A stretch of DNA of 23,473 nt from NCBI GenBank assembly GCA_023443765.1, contig JAEZTA010000026.1:1-23473 (forward strand), read 5' to 3'. Position numbers and translations under genes: made by a program. The stretch comes from Bacteroidota bacterium. GTDB taxonomy: Bacteria > Bacteroidota > Bacteroidia > Bacteroidales > Rikenellaceae. The notes beneath the pieces were generated by a model. That model worked only from the letters and a program-made list of their open reading frames with translations. It did not search any database and had not been told where the DNA came from. How positions within the stretch are numbered: the stretch's first letter is position 1; every line of letters begins with the position of its first letter. Below, one piece after another: positions 7,445 to 15,011 of this stretch.

Positions 7445-8074
7445 ATGAAAAAGTCGGTGATTCTCTTCTGCATGTTTTCGTTTTCGCTGCTGATTGCGGC
7501 GTGTGAGCTGGGCGATGAGGAAGAAGAGGCCAAACCGCCCGTCCCTTCCTGGGAATATGTTGCTGTGGAGTACACGCTTCTGCGCATGGAGCCGATCGAG
7601 GTCGTACTGGCCCGGGCGACCATTACCAATGATACGGACCGGGAGTGCGGTGCATCGTGCTCCTCCCGGGATTCCGTCTATTTCACCTCCCGGTTCGAGT
7701 CGGACTTTTTCCCCGAAGGGGAACTTTCGGAGTGTAAACTGCCGTTGCTGCGGGTGAATATGGACGGGACGATTACCGGCAAGAGCACCCGGACGGTCCC
7801 GCTTCTGGCTGGACGGCAGTATGGTTGGAACGTCTCCGCTTCGGTTTCGCAAGCGTACCAGGTTCCGGCCAATTCGACAGTGCGGGAACTGATCCTCGAA
7901 TGTGGATTCGAGATGACGGCCGATTTTCAGTTGATGCTCCGAAATTCCCTGACCGGCGAAACCGTGACGGTCGGCGGAACCTGGTCCGGACGACAGATCT
8001 CGCACAAGACCGTCCGGGTCGAGTATGAGGCCGGGGGCGGCATCGTGTCGAATTGTCCGGTAGATTGGTCGTAA
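7445..8074 (+). CDS. Hypothetical lipoprotein
   Basis: A 209-residue lipoprotein of unknown function. The ATG at 7445 is chosen because it begins a clean signal peptide, MKKSVILFCMF, with lipobox LLIAAC (Cys20), and lies about 30 nt after a perfect promoter; the frame stays open upstream to 7367, but that part has no signal. An acidic linker (EEEEAKPP, about 24-32) follows the lipid anchor, a pattern linked to surface display in Bacteroidetes. The rest is beta-rich, with two clustered cysteines (ECGASC near 65) that may form a disulfide. I recognise no domain. It converges with the next gene, with no obvious terminator in the 22-bp gap. Confidence 0.8.
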   Translation: MKKSVILFCMFSFSLLIAACELGDEEEEAKPPVPSWEYVAVEYTLLRMEPIEVVLARATITNDTDRECGASCSSRDSVYFTSRFESDFFPEGELSECKLPLLRVNMDGTITGKSTRTVPLLAGRQYGWNVSASVSQAYQVPANSTVRELILECGFEMTADFQLMLRNSLTGETVTVGGTWSGRQISHKTVRVEYEAGGGIVSNCPVDWS

Positions 8075-8096
8075 CCATATTCCGGTTGCGGCTCCC

Positions 8097-8501
8097 TTAT
8101 TTTCCCGCTTCCACCCGCATTTCGATCGAGGCGCCCGACCATTGGTTGATCGCCCGCTTCTCGGTTCGCAGGCGCCGCCCGGCGTAGGAGATGCGCAGTT
8201 CGATCTCGAAAGGCTTGTTCGCGTCGATGTCGTTGCCCGTGGGCAGCGTATGGGGAATAATATATAGGTAGAGCACCAGGTGGTCGCACGGCATGGTCTC
8301 CAGCACCGCGGTGCGGTCGGCGGCGATGCCTTCGGGGCGTTCGGTGAGGTTCGAGCCTACGTCGGCCACGTCCGAGGCCGCCGAGGCGAAGCCGATGCGC
8401 TGGTTCGCAGCGTCGAAGCAGCCGCACATCAGCGCCGCATTGTACCGCCACCACCCTTCGTAGCGGCTCGTGACTTCGATTGTAAATCCTTTTTCGCTCA
8501 T
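8097..8501 (-). CDS. Hypothetical protein
   Basis: A 134-residue protein with no signal peptide and no membrane segment, so probably cytosolic. Alternating hydrophobic strands (for example DHLVLYLYIIPHTLP near 74-88 and PFEIELRISYAG near 97-108) suggest a beta-rich fold. I do not recognise the family. It is transcribed alone, converging on the lipoprotein gene and diverging from yceD. A -7-like box (TAAATTTG on the minus strand, 8610-8603) lies about 100 bases upstream. The coding potential is supported by length, high GC at third positions and the clean intergenic boundaries. Confidence 0.68.
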   Translation of the reverse strand: MSEKGFTIEVTSRYEGWWRYNAALMCGCFDAANQRIGFASAASDVADVGSNLTERPEGIAADRTAVLETMPCDHLVLYLYIIPHTLPTGNDIDANKPFEIELRISYAGRRLRTEKRAINQWSGASIEMRVEAGK

Positions 8502-8602
8502 ATTCTACCGGGGCTGCGCAGTTCCGATGTCGTGTCCGGTTGGCTCGGACAGGCGTGCGCAGGCTATTTTTCCGTAAAAATAATACAACTGTCGTGCAAC
8601 GC

Positions 8603-8610
8603 CAAATTTA
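8603..8610 (-). promoter_or_regulatory. Possible -7 box for the 8097-8501 gene
   Basis: The minus strand reads TAAATTTG, followed by the same bases (GGCGTT) as the box ahead of purB. No TTTG is seen at the right -33 position. The leader would be about 95 nt. Confidence 0.4.
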
Positions 8611-8653
8611 TTTGTGCCCCGTCGGGCCGGGAGTGCTAAAACTCGTGGTTTTC

Positions 8654-8684
8654 TTTGCATATGTCTTATTTTTTCGTAACTTTG
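8654..8684 (+). promoter_or_regulatory. Promoter of the yceD-rpmF-plsX-fabH cluster
   Basis: TTTG (8654-8657), a 19-bp spacer and TAACTTTG (8677-8684) match the consensus perfectly. The predicted start near 8690 leaves a leader of only about 13 nt before the yceD ATG at 8703. Confidence 0.88.
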
Positions 8685-8702
8685 CGCACTAAATGTGCTT
8701 AA

Positions 8703-9299
8703 ATGGAGGTAGCTCAGCGATATTCAATTGCTTACAAAGGGCTGAAAAACGGTCGGCACGACTTCCGCTTCGAGGTCGACGAATCGTTGTTCGAGGCCTT
8801 CGGGAGCACGGAGATCAAAGACGGACGGTGTGAGGTCTCGGTCGGCATGGACCGCTCGGAGACGCAACTCATACTCGACGTGCAGATCACGGGTTATGTC
8901 GTCGTCGAATGCGACCGTTGCCTGGAGGATTGCCGCGTGCCCATCGATTTCGACGGGCAGCTCGTGGTGAAATTCTCCGACGAGGTGCATGAATACGACG
9001 GCGAAGTGATGTGGATGCTGCCGGGCGAGGATCAGGTGGAACTCGCACAGTACATCTACGAAAGCATCGTGCTGTCGCTGCCCTACCAGCGGGTCCATCC
9101 CGAAGGGGAGTGCAATCCCGAGATGCTCGAACGCTTCCGGATCATTTCGGACCGGGAGTTCGCTTCGATCGAGGCTGCGGCCGAAGGCGAAGGGGAGCGC
9201 AACGAGGGCGAATGGGCCAAACTGGCTGCCCTGCGCGAGCAGATGGAGGCGGAAGGCATGGAAGGCGACGCGGGAAAAGAACCCGGCGATGCGAAATAA
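8703..9299 (+). CDS. yceD: DUF177 / YceD family protein (23S rRNA accumulation)
   Basis: A 198-residue DUF177 protein. In other bacteria YceD supports accumulation of 23S rRNA, and its gene sits directly before rpmF, as here. The family core includes the Cys motif VVECDRCLEDC (about 67-77), with spacing that could bind a metal. The last ~45 residues form an acidic, probably disordered or helical tail (AEGEGERNEGEW and beyond) that makes this protein longer than the ~170 residues usual in E. coli. The start at 8703 is the first ATG after a perfect promoter. rpmF begins 42 bases after the stop. Confidence 0.9.
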   Translation: MEVAQRYSIAYKGLKNGRHDFRFEVDESLFEAFGSTEIKDGRCEVSVGMDRSETQLILDVQITGYVVVECDRCLEDCRVPIDFDGQLVVKFSDEVHEYDGEVMWMLPGEDQVELAQYIYESIVLSLPYQRVHPEGECNPEMLERFRIISDREFASIEAAAEGEGERNEGEWAKLAALREQMEAEGMEGDAGKEPGDAK

Positions 9300-9341
9300 A
9301 CAGGGAAAAGATACGTTTAAACTTATAAATTATACTTTAAA

Positions 9342-9527
9342 ATGGCACATCCTAAACACAAAGTCTCGTCGACGCGACGCGATAAGCGCAGAACTCACTA
9401 CAAAGCTGTCGTTCCGACGGTCGTAACCTGCTCGAACTGCGGCGCAGCCGTGCTGTACCACCGCGTATGCCCCGAGTGCGGTTTCTATCGCGGAAAGCTC
9501 GCTATCGAGAAGAAAGCTGCCGAATAA
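9342..9527 (+). CDS. rpmF: 50S ribosomal protein L32
   Basis: A 61-residue L32, a structural protein of the large ribosomal subunit. The N-terminus MAHPKHKVSSTRRDKRR is typical, with a basic rRNA-binding run. CSNCG and CPECG provide the four cysteines of the zinc ribbon (about residues 30-47), so this is the zinc-binding form. It lies in its conserved place between yceD and plsX. A hairpin with a T tract follows directly, so part of the transcripts probably stop after rpmF, which would raise its level over plsX and fabH. Confidence 0.98.
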   Translation: MAHPKHKVSSTRRDKRRTHYKAVVPTVVTCSNCGAAVLYHRVCPECGFYRGKLAIEKKAAE

Positions 9528-9538
9528 ATCCGGCGCTC

Positions 9539-9574
9539 AAAAGAGTGCATCCTGTAAGGGAGTGCCTCTTTTTT
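9539..9574 (+). terminator. Terminator or attenuator between rpmF and plsX
   Basis: AAAAGAG (9539-9545) pairs with CTCTTTT (9566-9572), with an imperfect inner stem GCAT/GTGC, followed by more T. The stem has internal mismatches, so it may stop only part of the transcription. No good promoter is visible between it and plsX, which argues for partial read-through. Confidence 0.65.
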
Positions 9575-9679
9575 AATTTATGAAGGTCTCCTTCCGGTCG
9601 GTTTGCATCCCAGTTGCGTGTGTTTTCCGGGCGCGGCGGGCGGAGCGGGACGAAGATATCAACCAACACTCGTACGAGT

Positions 9680-10627
9680 ATGATAAAGATTGGTGTAGAT
9701 GCCATGGGCGGCGATTACGCTCCCGAAGCGGCTGTCAAAGGAGCCGTCATGGCACTCGATGCGATTGGGGCGGACAGCCGTATCGTGCTGTTCGGCGACG
9801 AACAGAAAATTAAGTCTGTGCTTGCTTCGGAGGGGTGTCCCGCCGAGCGGTTCGACATCGTTGCCACCACCGAGGTGATCGAGATGGGCGACCATCCGGC
9901 CAAGGCTTTCCAGGCTAAGGCGAATTCGAGCATCACGGTCGGTTTCGGCTACCTGGCGAAAGGCGCTATCCACGGATTCGCAAGTGCCGGTTCGACCGGC
10001 GCCATGATGGTCGGTTCGATGTATGCCGTCAAGCCGATCGAGGGCGTCGTGCGTCCCACGATCTCGTCCATCGTTCCTACGGTTACAGGCTCTCCTGCGC
10101 TGTTGCTGGACGTGGGCCTGAATGTGGACTGCAAACCCGAGGTGCTGGCGCAGTACGGCCTGATCGGGTCGATTTACGCCGAGGCGGTGCTGGGCATCGA
10201 GCGTCCGCGCGTCGCTGTGCTCAACATCGGTGAGGAGGAGACCAAGGGCAACGCCCAGTCCAAAGCCACCTACGAAATGCTGAAGGAGGACAAACGGATC
10301 AACTTCGTCGGGAACGTCGAAGCTTCGTATATCTTCTCGGGCAAGGTCGCCGATGTGATCGTTTGCGATGGATTTGTCGGCAACACGATCCTCAAAATGG
10401 CCGAAGGTCTCTACCGCATCAACATGGCCCTGGGCTGCCGCAACGCCTTCTGGGATGCCATGAACTACGAAAATGTGGGCGGAACACCCGTCCTGGGCGT
10501 CAATGCGCCCGTCATCATCGGTCACGGATGCTCCTCGCCCCAGGCGATCAAGAGCATGATCCTTTCGACCGGGCAGGTCATCAAAGCCGATCTGACAGCG
10601 AAACTGCAACGTGCGTTTCAAAATTAA
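9680..10627 (+). CDS. plsX: Phosphate acyltransferase PlsX
   Basis: A 315-residue PlsX, which converts acyl-ACP and phosphate to acyl-phosphate, the acyl donor for PlsY in phospholipid synthesis. I chose the ATG at 9680 because it gives the family start MIKIGVDAMGGDYAP; the frame is open further upstream, but that part has no family resemblance. Conserved segments are SAGSTGAMM (near 103-111), LDVGLNVDCKP (near 145), NIGEEETKGN and VCDGFVGN (near 235). It follows rpmF after a hairpin and precedes fabH by 24 bases, the common bacterial order that links ribosome, phospholipid and fatty-acid genes. Confidence 0.96.
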   Translation: MIKIGVDAMGGDYAPEAAVKGAVMALDAIGADSRIVLFGDEQKIKSVLASEGCPAERFDIVATTEVIEMGDHPAKAFQAKANSSITVGFGYLAKGAIHGFASAGSTGAMMVGSMYAVKPIEGVVRPTISSIVPTVTGSPALLLDVGLNVDCKPEVLAQYGLIGSIYAEAVLGIERPRVAVLNIGEEETKGNAQSKATYEMLKEDKRINFVGNVEASYIFSGKVADVIVCDGFVGNTILKMAEGLYRINMALGCRNAFWDAMNYENVGGTPVLGVNAPVIIGHGCSSPQAIKSMILSTGQVIKADLTAKLQRAFQN

Positions 10628-10651
10628 TCAAAATACGAAAAGCCAAAGCTA

Positions 10652-11656
10652 ATGGGTAAGATAACAGCAGCTATTACGGGTGTGGGACAATACCTTCCGG
10701 AATATATCCTCACCAACGACGAATTAAGCCGGATGGTCGACACCAATGACGAGTGGATCATGTCGCATACGGGCATCAAGACGCGCCATATCCTCAAGGG
10801 TGAAGGCGTCGGAAGTTCCTACATGGGCGCCCGCGCGGTCATCAATCTGTTGGATAAGACGGGTGTCGATCCCATGGAGGTCGACGTGGTGATCTGCGCT
10901 ACCGTGACTCCCGACATGTTCTTCCCCTCGACGGGCAACCTGATTGCCGACCAGGCCGGTTGCAAGAACGCCTTTGCATTCGACGTTTCGGCGGCGTGCA
11001 GCGGCTTCCTGTTCGCCCTGACGACCGGTGCGAAGTTCATCGAGGCCGGCACGAGCAAGAAAGTCATCGTCGTGGGCGCCGACAAGATGTCGTCGATCGT
11101 CGACTACACCGACCGTTCGACCTGCCCGCTGTTCGGCGACGCTGCTGCTGCCGTGTTGCTGGAAGCCAATACCGAAGGTTACGGAGTCGTGGATTCGATC
11201 CTGCGTTCCGACGGTTCGGGCGAGTTGCAGCTCTACATGAAGGCGGGCGGTTCGCGCTTCCCGGCTTCGATCGAGACCGTGCAGAACAACTGGCATACGA
11301 TCATGTGGGACGGTCACGCCGTATTCAAGGCAGCCGTGTCGAAGATGTCCGATGTTTCGGTCGAGATGATGGAGCGTCACAACCTCAAGGGCGACGATGT
11401 CCGTTACCTGGTTCCCCATCAGGCCAACCTGCGCATCATCGACGCTACGGCGCGCCGTATGGGCATCACCAGCGACAAGTGCATGATCAACATCGACCGC
11501 AACGGCAACACCACGGCGGCTACGATTCCGACATGCCTCTACGATTACGAAAGCAAGCTCCGCAAGGGTGACAACCTCATCCTGGCTGCCTTCGGCGGCG
11601 GATATACGTGGGGTGCGACCTATGTGAAGTGGGCCTACGACGGCTCGGAAGCATAA
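10652..11656 (+). CDS. fabH: 3-oxoacyl-ACP synthase III (FabH)
   Basis: A 334-residue beta-ketoacyl-ACP synthase III, which condenses an acyl-CoA primer with malonyl-ACP to start fatty-acid synthesis. The Cys-His-Asn triad is complete: Cys116 in DVSAACSGF, His256 in VPHQANLRI and Asn286 in RNGNTTAA. The N-terminal DEWIMSHTGIKTRH segment and the C-terminal AAFGGGYTWG glycine loop are typical. Priming by branched acyl-CoA is likely given the branched lipids of Bacteroidetes, but is not shown by the sequence. It is the last gene of the cluster, with a strong terminator behind it. Confidence 0.97.
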   Translation: MGKITAAITGVGQYLPEYILTNDELSRMVDTNDEWIMSHTGIKTRHILKGEGVGSSYMGARAVINLLDKTGVDPMEVDVVICATVTPDMFFPSTGNLIADQAGCKNAFAFDVSAACSGFLFALTTGAKFIEAGTSKKVIVVGADKMSSIVDYTDRSTCPLFGDAAAAVLLEANTEGYGVVDSILRSDGSGELQLYMKAGGSRFPASIETVQNNWHTIMWDGHAVFKAAVSKMSDVSVEMMERHNLKGDDVRYLVPHQANLRIIDATARRMGITSDKCMINIDRNGNTTAATIPTCLYDYESKLRKGDNLILAAFGGGYTWGATYVKWAYDGSEA

Positions 11657-11672
11657 CCGGGGCAATCCCGAC

Positions 11673-11705
11673 AAAAGGCGGAAACCGATGTTTCCGCCTT
11701 TTTTT
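11673..11705 (+). terminator. Intrinsic terminator of the fabH cluster
   Basis: AAAAGGCGGAAAC (11673-11685) pairs perfectly with GTTTCCGCCTTTT (11690-11702), loop CGAT, and a T run follows. Confidence 0.95.
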
Positions 11706-11727
11706 ATTCCCGTTCCCGGAATTTTTT

Positions 11728-11735
11728 TATCTTTG
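11728..11735 (+). promoter_or_regulatory. -7 box of the glycosyltransferase gene
   Basis: TATCTTTG is a perfect -7 box in an AT-rich stretch just after the fabH terminator. No TTTG is found at the expected -33 distance. The predicted leader to the ATG at 11760 is under 20 nt. Confidence 0.6.
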
Positions 11736-11759
11736 TTGTTCTAAACCGATTGATTGCCG

Positions 11760-12737
11760 ATGAACCGTCTGAACCGTATTCTTTACAACAAGCAGATCAA
11801 ACTGTTTTGGTTCCTGCGGAGTTTCTGGCGTTATGTGACGCCGAAACGGTTGTTGCAGTCGCGCCTGGAACAGGTGCTCGAAGCGGCAGCTGAGCGTCCC
11901 GACTGGGAATACATCTGCCGTCGGGCGGATTATTACAACAAACTCGATCCGGCAGCCGCGACCCTCCCCCGCGAAGGACTGCGTCCGTTGGGCGATCACA
12001 AATTTCGCAAAGGCGTGCGGACGGCCTATTTCTTCGATACGTACGAATTTACCCGCTGGTTCAGCGACCGCCTGCTGTGGAACACTGTTCCCGGCGATGT
12101 GACGACCGTTCCCGACGTGCCGTCGATCGTCAAGAGCCGTCCGATCTGCGGCAACAATGCCAATTCGGTGCTGCTGAACCTGGACAAGGTGCGCCATTTC
12201 ATCTTTCTGCGGGACGCCATTCCGTTCCGGGCGAAGAAGGACAAGGCGATCTTCCGGCTGGCGATCACGCGCCGTCCCCACCGGGAACGCTTCATGCGGA
12301 TGTATTTCGGTTCGGACTGCTGCGATGCCGGGATTTCGACGCCCCGCCCCGAATATCCCGCCGAGTGGGTCAAGCCGCATATTTCGATGTACGACCACCT
12401 GAAGTATAAATTCATTCTGGCGATCGAGGGCTACGATGTGGCGACAAACCTCAAGTGGATCATGTCGTCGAACTCGCTGGCTGTGATGCCGCGCCCGACC
12501 TACGAGACGTGGTTCATGGAGGGAACGCTCATTCCCGATTATCACTATGTGGAGATCAAACCCGACTACTCCGATTTGGAGGAGCGGATGCGTCACTACA
12601 TCGAACACCCGGCCGAAGCCGAGGCGATCATTGTCCACGCGCACGAATATATTGCCCAGTTCCGGGATCGAGAGCGCGAGAAACTCATCTCGCTGCTGGT
12701 GCTTCAAAATTATTTCCGGCGGACGGGGCAGTGCTGA
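11760..12737 (+). CDS. GT90 / CAP10-like glycosyltransferase
   Basis: A 325-residue protein that resembles glycosyltransferase family 90 (CAP10, bacterial lipopolysaccharide A proteins). These transfer sugars, often xylose or glucose, onto glycans. The most telling part is KYKFILAIEGYDVATNLKW followed by SSNSLAVMP (about 215-244), the family's nucleotide-sugar-binding region. An AITRRPHRERF segment lies near 168-178. I use the ATG at 11760; a TTG two codons upstream is also possible. There is no signal peptide, so it probably acts at the cytosolic face of the membrane on LPS or a surface glycan (inference). It is a lone gene with its own -7 box, and no terminator is visible before the next promoter. 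Confidence 0.82.
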   Translation: MNRLNRILYNKQIKLFWFLRSFWRYVTPKRLLQSRLEQVLEAAAERPDWEYICRRADYYNKLDPAAATLPREGLRPLGDHKFRKGVRTAYFFDTYEFTRWFSDRLLWNTVPGDVTTVPDVPSIVKSRPICGNNANSVLLNLDKVRHFIFLRDAIPFRAKKDKAIFRLAITRRPHRERFMRMYFGSDCCDAGISTPRPEYPAEWVKPHISMYDHLKYKFILAIEGYDVATNLKWIMSSNSLAVMPRPTYETWFMEGTLIPDYHYVEIKPDYSDLEERMRHYIEHPAEAEAIIVHAHEYIAQFRDREREKLISLLVLQNYFRRTGQC

Positions 12738-12745
12738 CGCCGCGC

Positions 12746-12782
12746 CGTTTCAGTTTCTTTTCGGATTCTGGCCGTAATTTTG
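12746..12782 (+). promoter_or_regulatory. Promoter with OmpR-type tandem boxes for the two-component operon
   Basis: The -7 box TAATTTTG (12775-12782) is perfect. Upstream are two copies of one motif in direct order with an 11-bp period: CGTTTCAGTTTC (12746-12757) and CTTTTCGGATTC (12757-12768), then TGGCCG before the -7 box. The same arrangement, at the same distance, precedes the PepSY gene (14944-14980). Direct repeats one helical turn apart are the usual target of OmpR-family regulators, and the adjacent gene encodes one, so autoregulation is likely. Confidence 0.72.
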
Positions 12783-12787
12783 CCGTC

Positions 12788-12964
12788 TAAGAGACGGGTT
12801 GCGAGGAGGTGAATTCTCCTCGGTGGCAGCAGCTGATCTGCGCTTTGCCCGCTTCGGAGGCAGGTTTTAGGGGAGACGGGCCCTCTTTGGGAGCAGAAGC
12901 TTACGCTTCGTACCGCCTGAGAGACGGGTTTCGGGAATACCCGGCCGCGAAATTGGAAATTACT
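12788..12964 (+). promoter_or_regulatory. Structured 5' leader RNA of the response-regulator gene
   Basis: From the predicted start near 12788 to the ATG there are ~177 nt dense in hairpins. They are CGAGGAG/CTCCTCG (12802-12808, 12816-12822); GGCAGCAG with CTGC and TGCC (12825-12849); AGGC-A-GGT with ACCGCCT (12858-12865, 12912-12918), which encloses AGGG/CCCT (12869-12884) and GAAGC/GCTTC (12896-12909); and CGGG/CCCG (12932-12943). The motif GAGACGGG occurs three times (12791, 12873, 12921). The first and last copies are unpaired and extend to GAGACGGGTT, while the middle copy fills the loop of the AGGG/CCCT hairpin. It does not match the RNA families I know well. Confidence 0.6.
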
Positions 12965-13642
12965 ATGAAAATACTCATTATCGAAGACGAACCCTCCCTG
13001 CGGGAGATCATGACCCGGACCCTCGTCCGGGAACAGTACATCGTCGAGCAGGCTGCCGATTATGCCACAGCGCTCGACAAGATCGCCGCGTACGATTACG
13101 ACTGCATCCTGCTGGACATCATGCTGCCCGACGGAAGCGGACTGCGCCTGCTCGAAGCGTTGAAAACGCGCCGCAACCGCGCCGGGGTGATCATCATTTC
13201 GGCCCGCGACTCGCTCGACGACAAGATCGAAGGGCTGGAACTCGGGGCTGACGATTACCTTCCCAAGCCGTTCCACCTGGCCGAGTTGAGCGCCCGTATC
13301 CGCAGCGTTCTGCGCCGCAACCAGCGCGACGGGCAGGAGAGCCTCGATGCGGGCAATGTGCGCCTGTGGCCCGACAGCCACCGGGTCGAGGTGGCAGGCC
13401 GTGAGGTCGAACTGCTGCGCAAGGAGTACGACATCCTGCTCTATTTCATGAACCGTCCGAACCATACGGTCGACAAAACCGCGCTGGCCGAAGGGGTCTG
13501 GGGCGATCACATCGACCAGGCTGATAATTTCGATTTCGTCTATGCGCAGATGAAAAACCTGCGCCGCAAGCTCCACGACGCGGGCGCAGACATCGAAATT
13601 CGTGCCGTTTATGGCTTCGGTTATAAACTCATACAGCCGTGA
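12965..13642 (+). CDS. OmpR-family response regulator
   Basis: A 225-residue DNA-binding response regulator. The receiver domain (1-115) has the acidic pair Glu7/Asp8, phosphoacceptor Asp51 in LLDIMLPDG, Ser79 in ISARD and the conserved Lys101 in YLPKPF. The C-terminal winged helix (about 130-225) includes EYDILLYFM and ends in AVYGFGYKL, typical of the OmpR/PhoB output domain. I chose the ATG at 12965 because MKILIIEDE is the canonical start. Its stop overlaps the kinase start. The promoter carries tandem boxes shared with the PepSY gene downstream, so it probably controls both its own operon and that gene. Confidence 0.95.
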   Translation: MKILIIEDEPSLREIMTRTLVREQYIVEQAADYATALDKIAAYDYDCILLDIMLPDGSGLRLLEALKTRRNRAGVIIISARDSLDDKIEGLELGADDYLPKPFHLAELSARIRSVLRRNQRDGQESLDAGNVRLWPDSHRVEVAGREVELLRKEYDILLYFMNRPNHTVDKTALAEGVWGDHIDQADNFDFVYAQMKNLRRKLHDAGADIEIRAVYGFGYKLIQP

Positions 13643-14919
13643 AACTGGTCTACCGCATCCTGCTGCATCTTTCGTGGGCGCTGTCGCTGCTGTTGGCGGC
13701 ATGGGCCGTACTGTTCTACTTTACGCTGGTCGACGAGATCAACGACGAGGTGGACGATGCGCTTGAAGCCCGTGCCGAGGTGATCGTAAAACGGGTCCTC
13801 GCCGGGCGGGAATTGCCTACGCCGGCTTCGGAGGGCAACAACGGTTACTTTCTGCACGACGTGTCGGCTGAATATGCCGCCGGGCAGCATCACGAACGCT
13901 ATTCCGACGAAGAGATTTTCATTCCCGAACGCGACGACGAGGAACCGGCCCGTGTGCTGCGCAAGGTGTTCCGCGACGGCGCGGGGCAGTGGCGCGAACT
14001 GACGGTGATGACCCCGACGATCGAGAAGGACGACCTCCGGGAGTCGATCCTCTATTGGATGGTCTGCCTCTACCTGTTCCTGCTGCTGATGATCCTGCTG
14101 GTCACGGTCGTCGTGCTTTACCGCACGATGCGTCCCCTCTACGCCCTGCTGCGGTGGCTGGACGACTACACCGTGGGGGCCCGGAACGCCCCGCTGGCCG
14201 TTGAAACCTCCGTCACGGAGTTCCGGCGGCTGAACGACGCTGCGCAGCGCTATGCCGACCGCGCCGAGTCGTCGTTCGAGCGGCAGAAACAGTTTATCGG
14301 CAACGCTTCGCACGAGATGCAGACCCCGCTGGCGGTCTGCCGCAACCGGTTGGAAATGCTGGTCGACGATGCACAGACCCTCTCGGAGGAGCAGCTTGGA
14401 GAGATCGCCAAGGTGCAGCGGACGCTGGACTACCTCGTGCGGCTCAACCGCTCACTGCTGTTGCTGTCGAAGATTGACAACGGGCAGTTCCCCGAGGCCG
14501 AGGAGGTCGGTATAAATGCACTGGTGCGCCGTACGGCCGAAGATATGGAAGAGATATATGCCTACCGCAACATGCGCTTCTCGCTTGCGGAGGAGGGGCC
14601 GCTGACCGTCCGGATGAACCCGTCGTTGGCCGGGAGCGTGGTCGCTAACCTCGTGAAAAACGCCTTTGTCCACGGCGACGAAGGTGGCGAAGTGACGGTG
14701 GACATCGCCCCGCGGCGCCTGACGGTATGCAACAGCGGCGCAGAGGGTCCGCTCGATGCCGGGCATATTTTCGACCGGTTTTACCAGGGGGCGAAGAAGG
14801 AAGGTTCGACGGGGCTGGGCCTTGCCGTGGTCGACGCCATCTGCCGCCTCTACGGCCTGAAGGTCGCCTACTCCTATATAAATAAGCGGCATTGCTTCAC
14901 GGTGGAATTCCCGGCGTAA
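13639..14919 (+). CDS. Sensor histidine kinase
   Basis: A 426-residue kinase that pairs with the regulator encoded just before it. It starts at GTG 13639, overlapping the regulator stop by four bases (GTGA). The first membrane segment is about 8-30, a periplasmic domain of ~105 residues with an acidic, His-containing stretch follows (QHHERYSDEEIF near 83-94), and the second membrane segment is 138-160. HAMP-like residues precede HisKA, with phosphoacceptor His225 in SHEMQTP. The ATPase domain has N-box NLVKNAFVH (Asn337 and Asn341) and GSTGLGLA (389-396). The G1 box is NSG where many kinases have DxG. The acidic sensor domain might bind a cation or polymer; this is a guess. Confidence 0.94.
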   Translation: MKLVYRILLHLSWALSLLLAAWAVLFYFTLVDEINDEVDDALEARAEVIVKRVLAGRELPTPASEGNNGYFLHDVSAEYAAGQHHERYSDEEIFIPERDDEEPARVLRKVFRDGAGQWRELTVMTPTIEKDDLRESILYWMVCLYLFLLLMILLVTVVVLYRTMRPLYALLRWLDDYTVGARNAPLAVETSVTEFRRLNDAAQRYADRAESSFERQKQFIGNASHEMQTPLAVCRNRLEMLVDDAQTLSEEQLGEIAKVQRTLDYLVRLNRSLLLLSKIDNGQFPEAEEVGINALVRRTAEDMEEIYAYRNMRFSLAEEGPLTVRMNPSLAGSVVANLVKNAFVHGDEGGEVTVDIAPRRLTVCNSGAEGPLDAGHIFDRFYQGAKKEGSTGLGLAVVDAICRLYGLKVAYSYINKRHCFTVEFPA

Positions 14920-14943
14920 AAAAATAATTGTGAAAAATCTGCT

Positions 14944-14980
14944 TTTTTCAGATTCGTTTCAGTTTCAGGCCGCAACTTTG
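14944..14980 (+). promoter_or_regulatory. PepSY-gene promoter with the same tandem regulator boxes
   Basis: TTTTTCAGATTC (14944-14955) and CGTTTCAGTTTC (14955-14966) are in direct order with an 11-bp period, then AGGCCG and the -7 box CAACTTTG (14973-14980). The second box is identical over 12 bp to the first box of the regulator promoter. In both promoters the pair ends six bases before the -7 box. This promoter lacks a clean TTTG -33 element, as expected if it needs an activator. Confidence 0.72.
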
Positions 14981-15011
14981 CACTATGAAACTTAATTTAA
15001 AGATTACGATT

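Noticed and set aside
12788..12964. Known housekeeping RNA (6S, SRP, RNase P or tmRNA) as explanation of the structured leader
   Set aside because: None of the conserved cores of these RNAs can be read; the leader runs straight into a regulator start codon.
14985..15011. Upstream start codon for the PepSY gene
   Set aside because: It lies at the predicted transcript start and adds residues before a complete signal peptide; the ATG at 15012 is the better choice, though leaderless use is not excluded.
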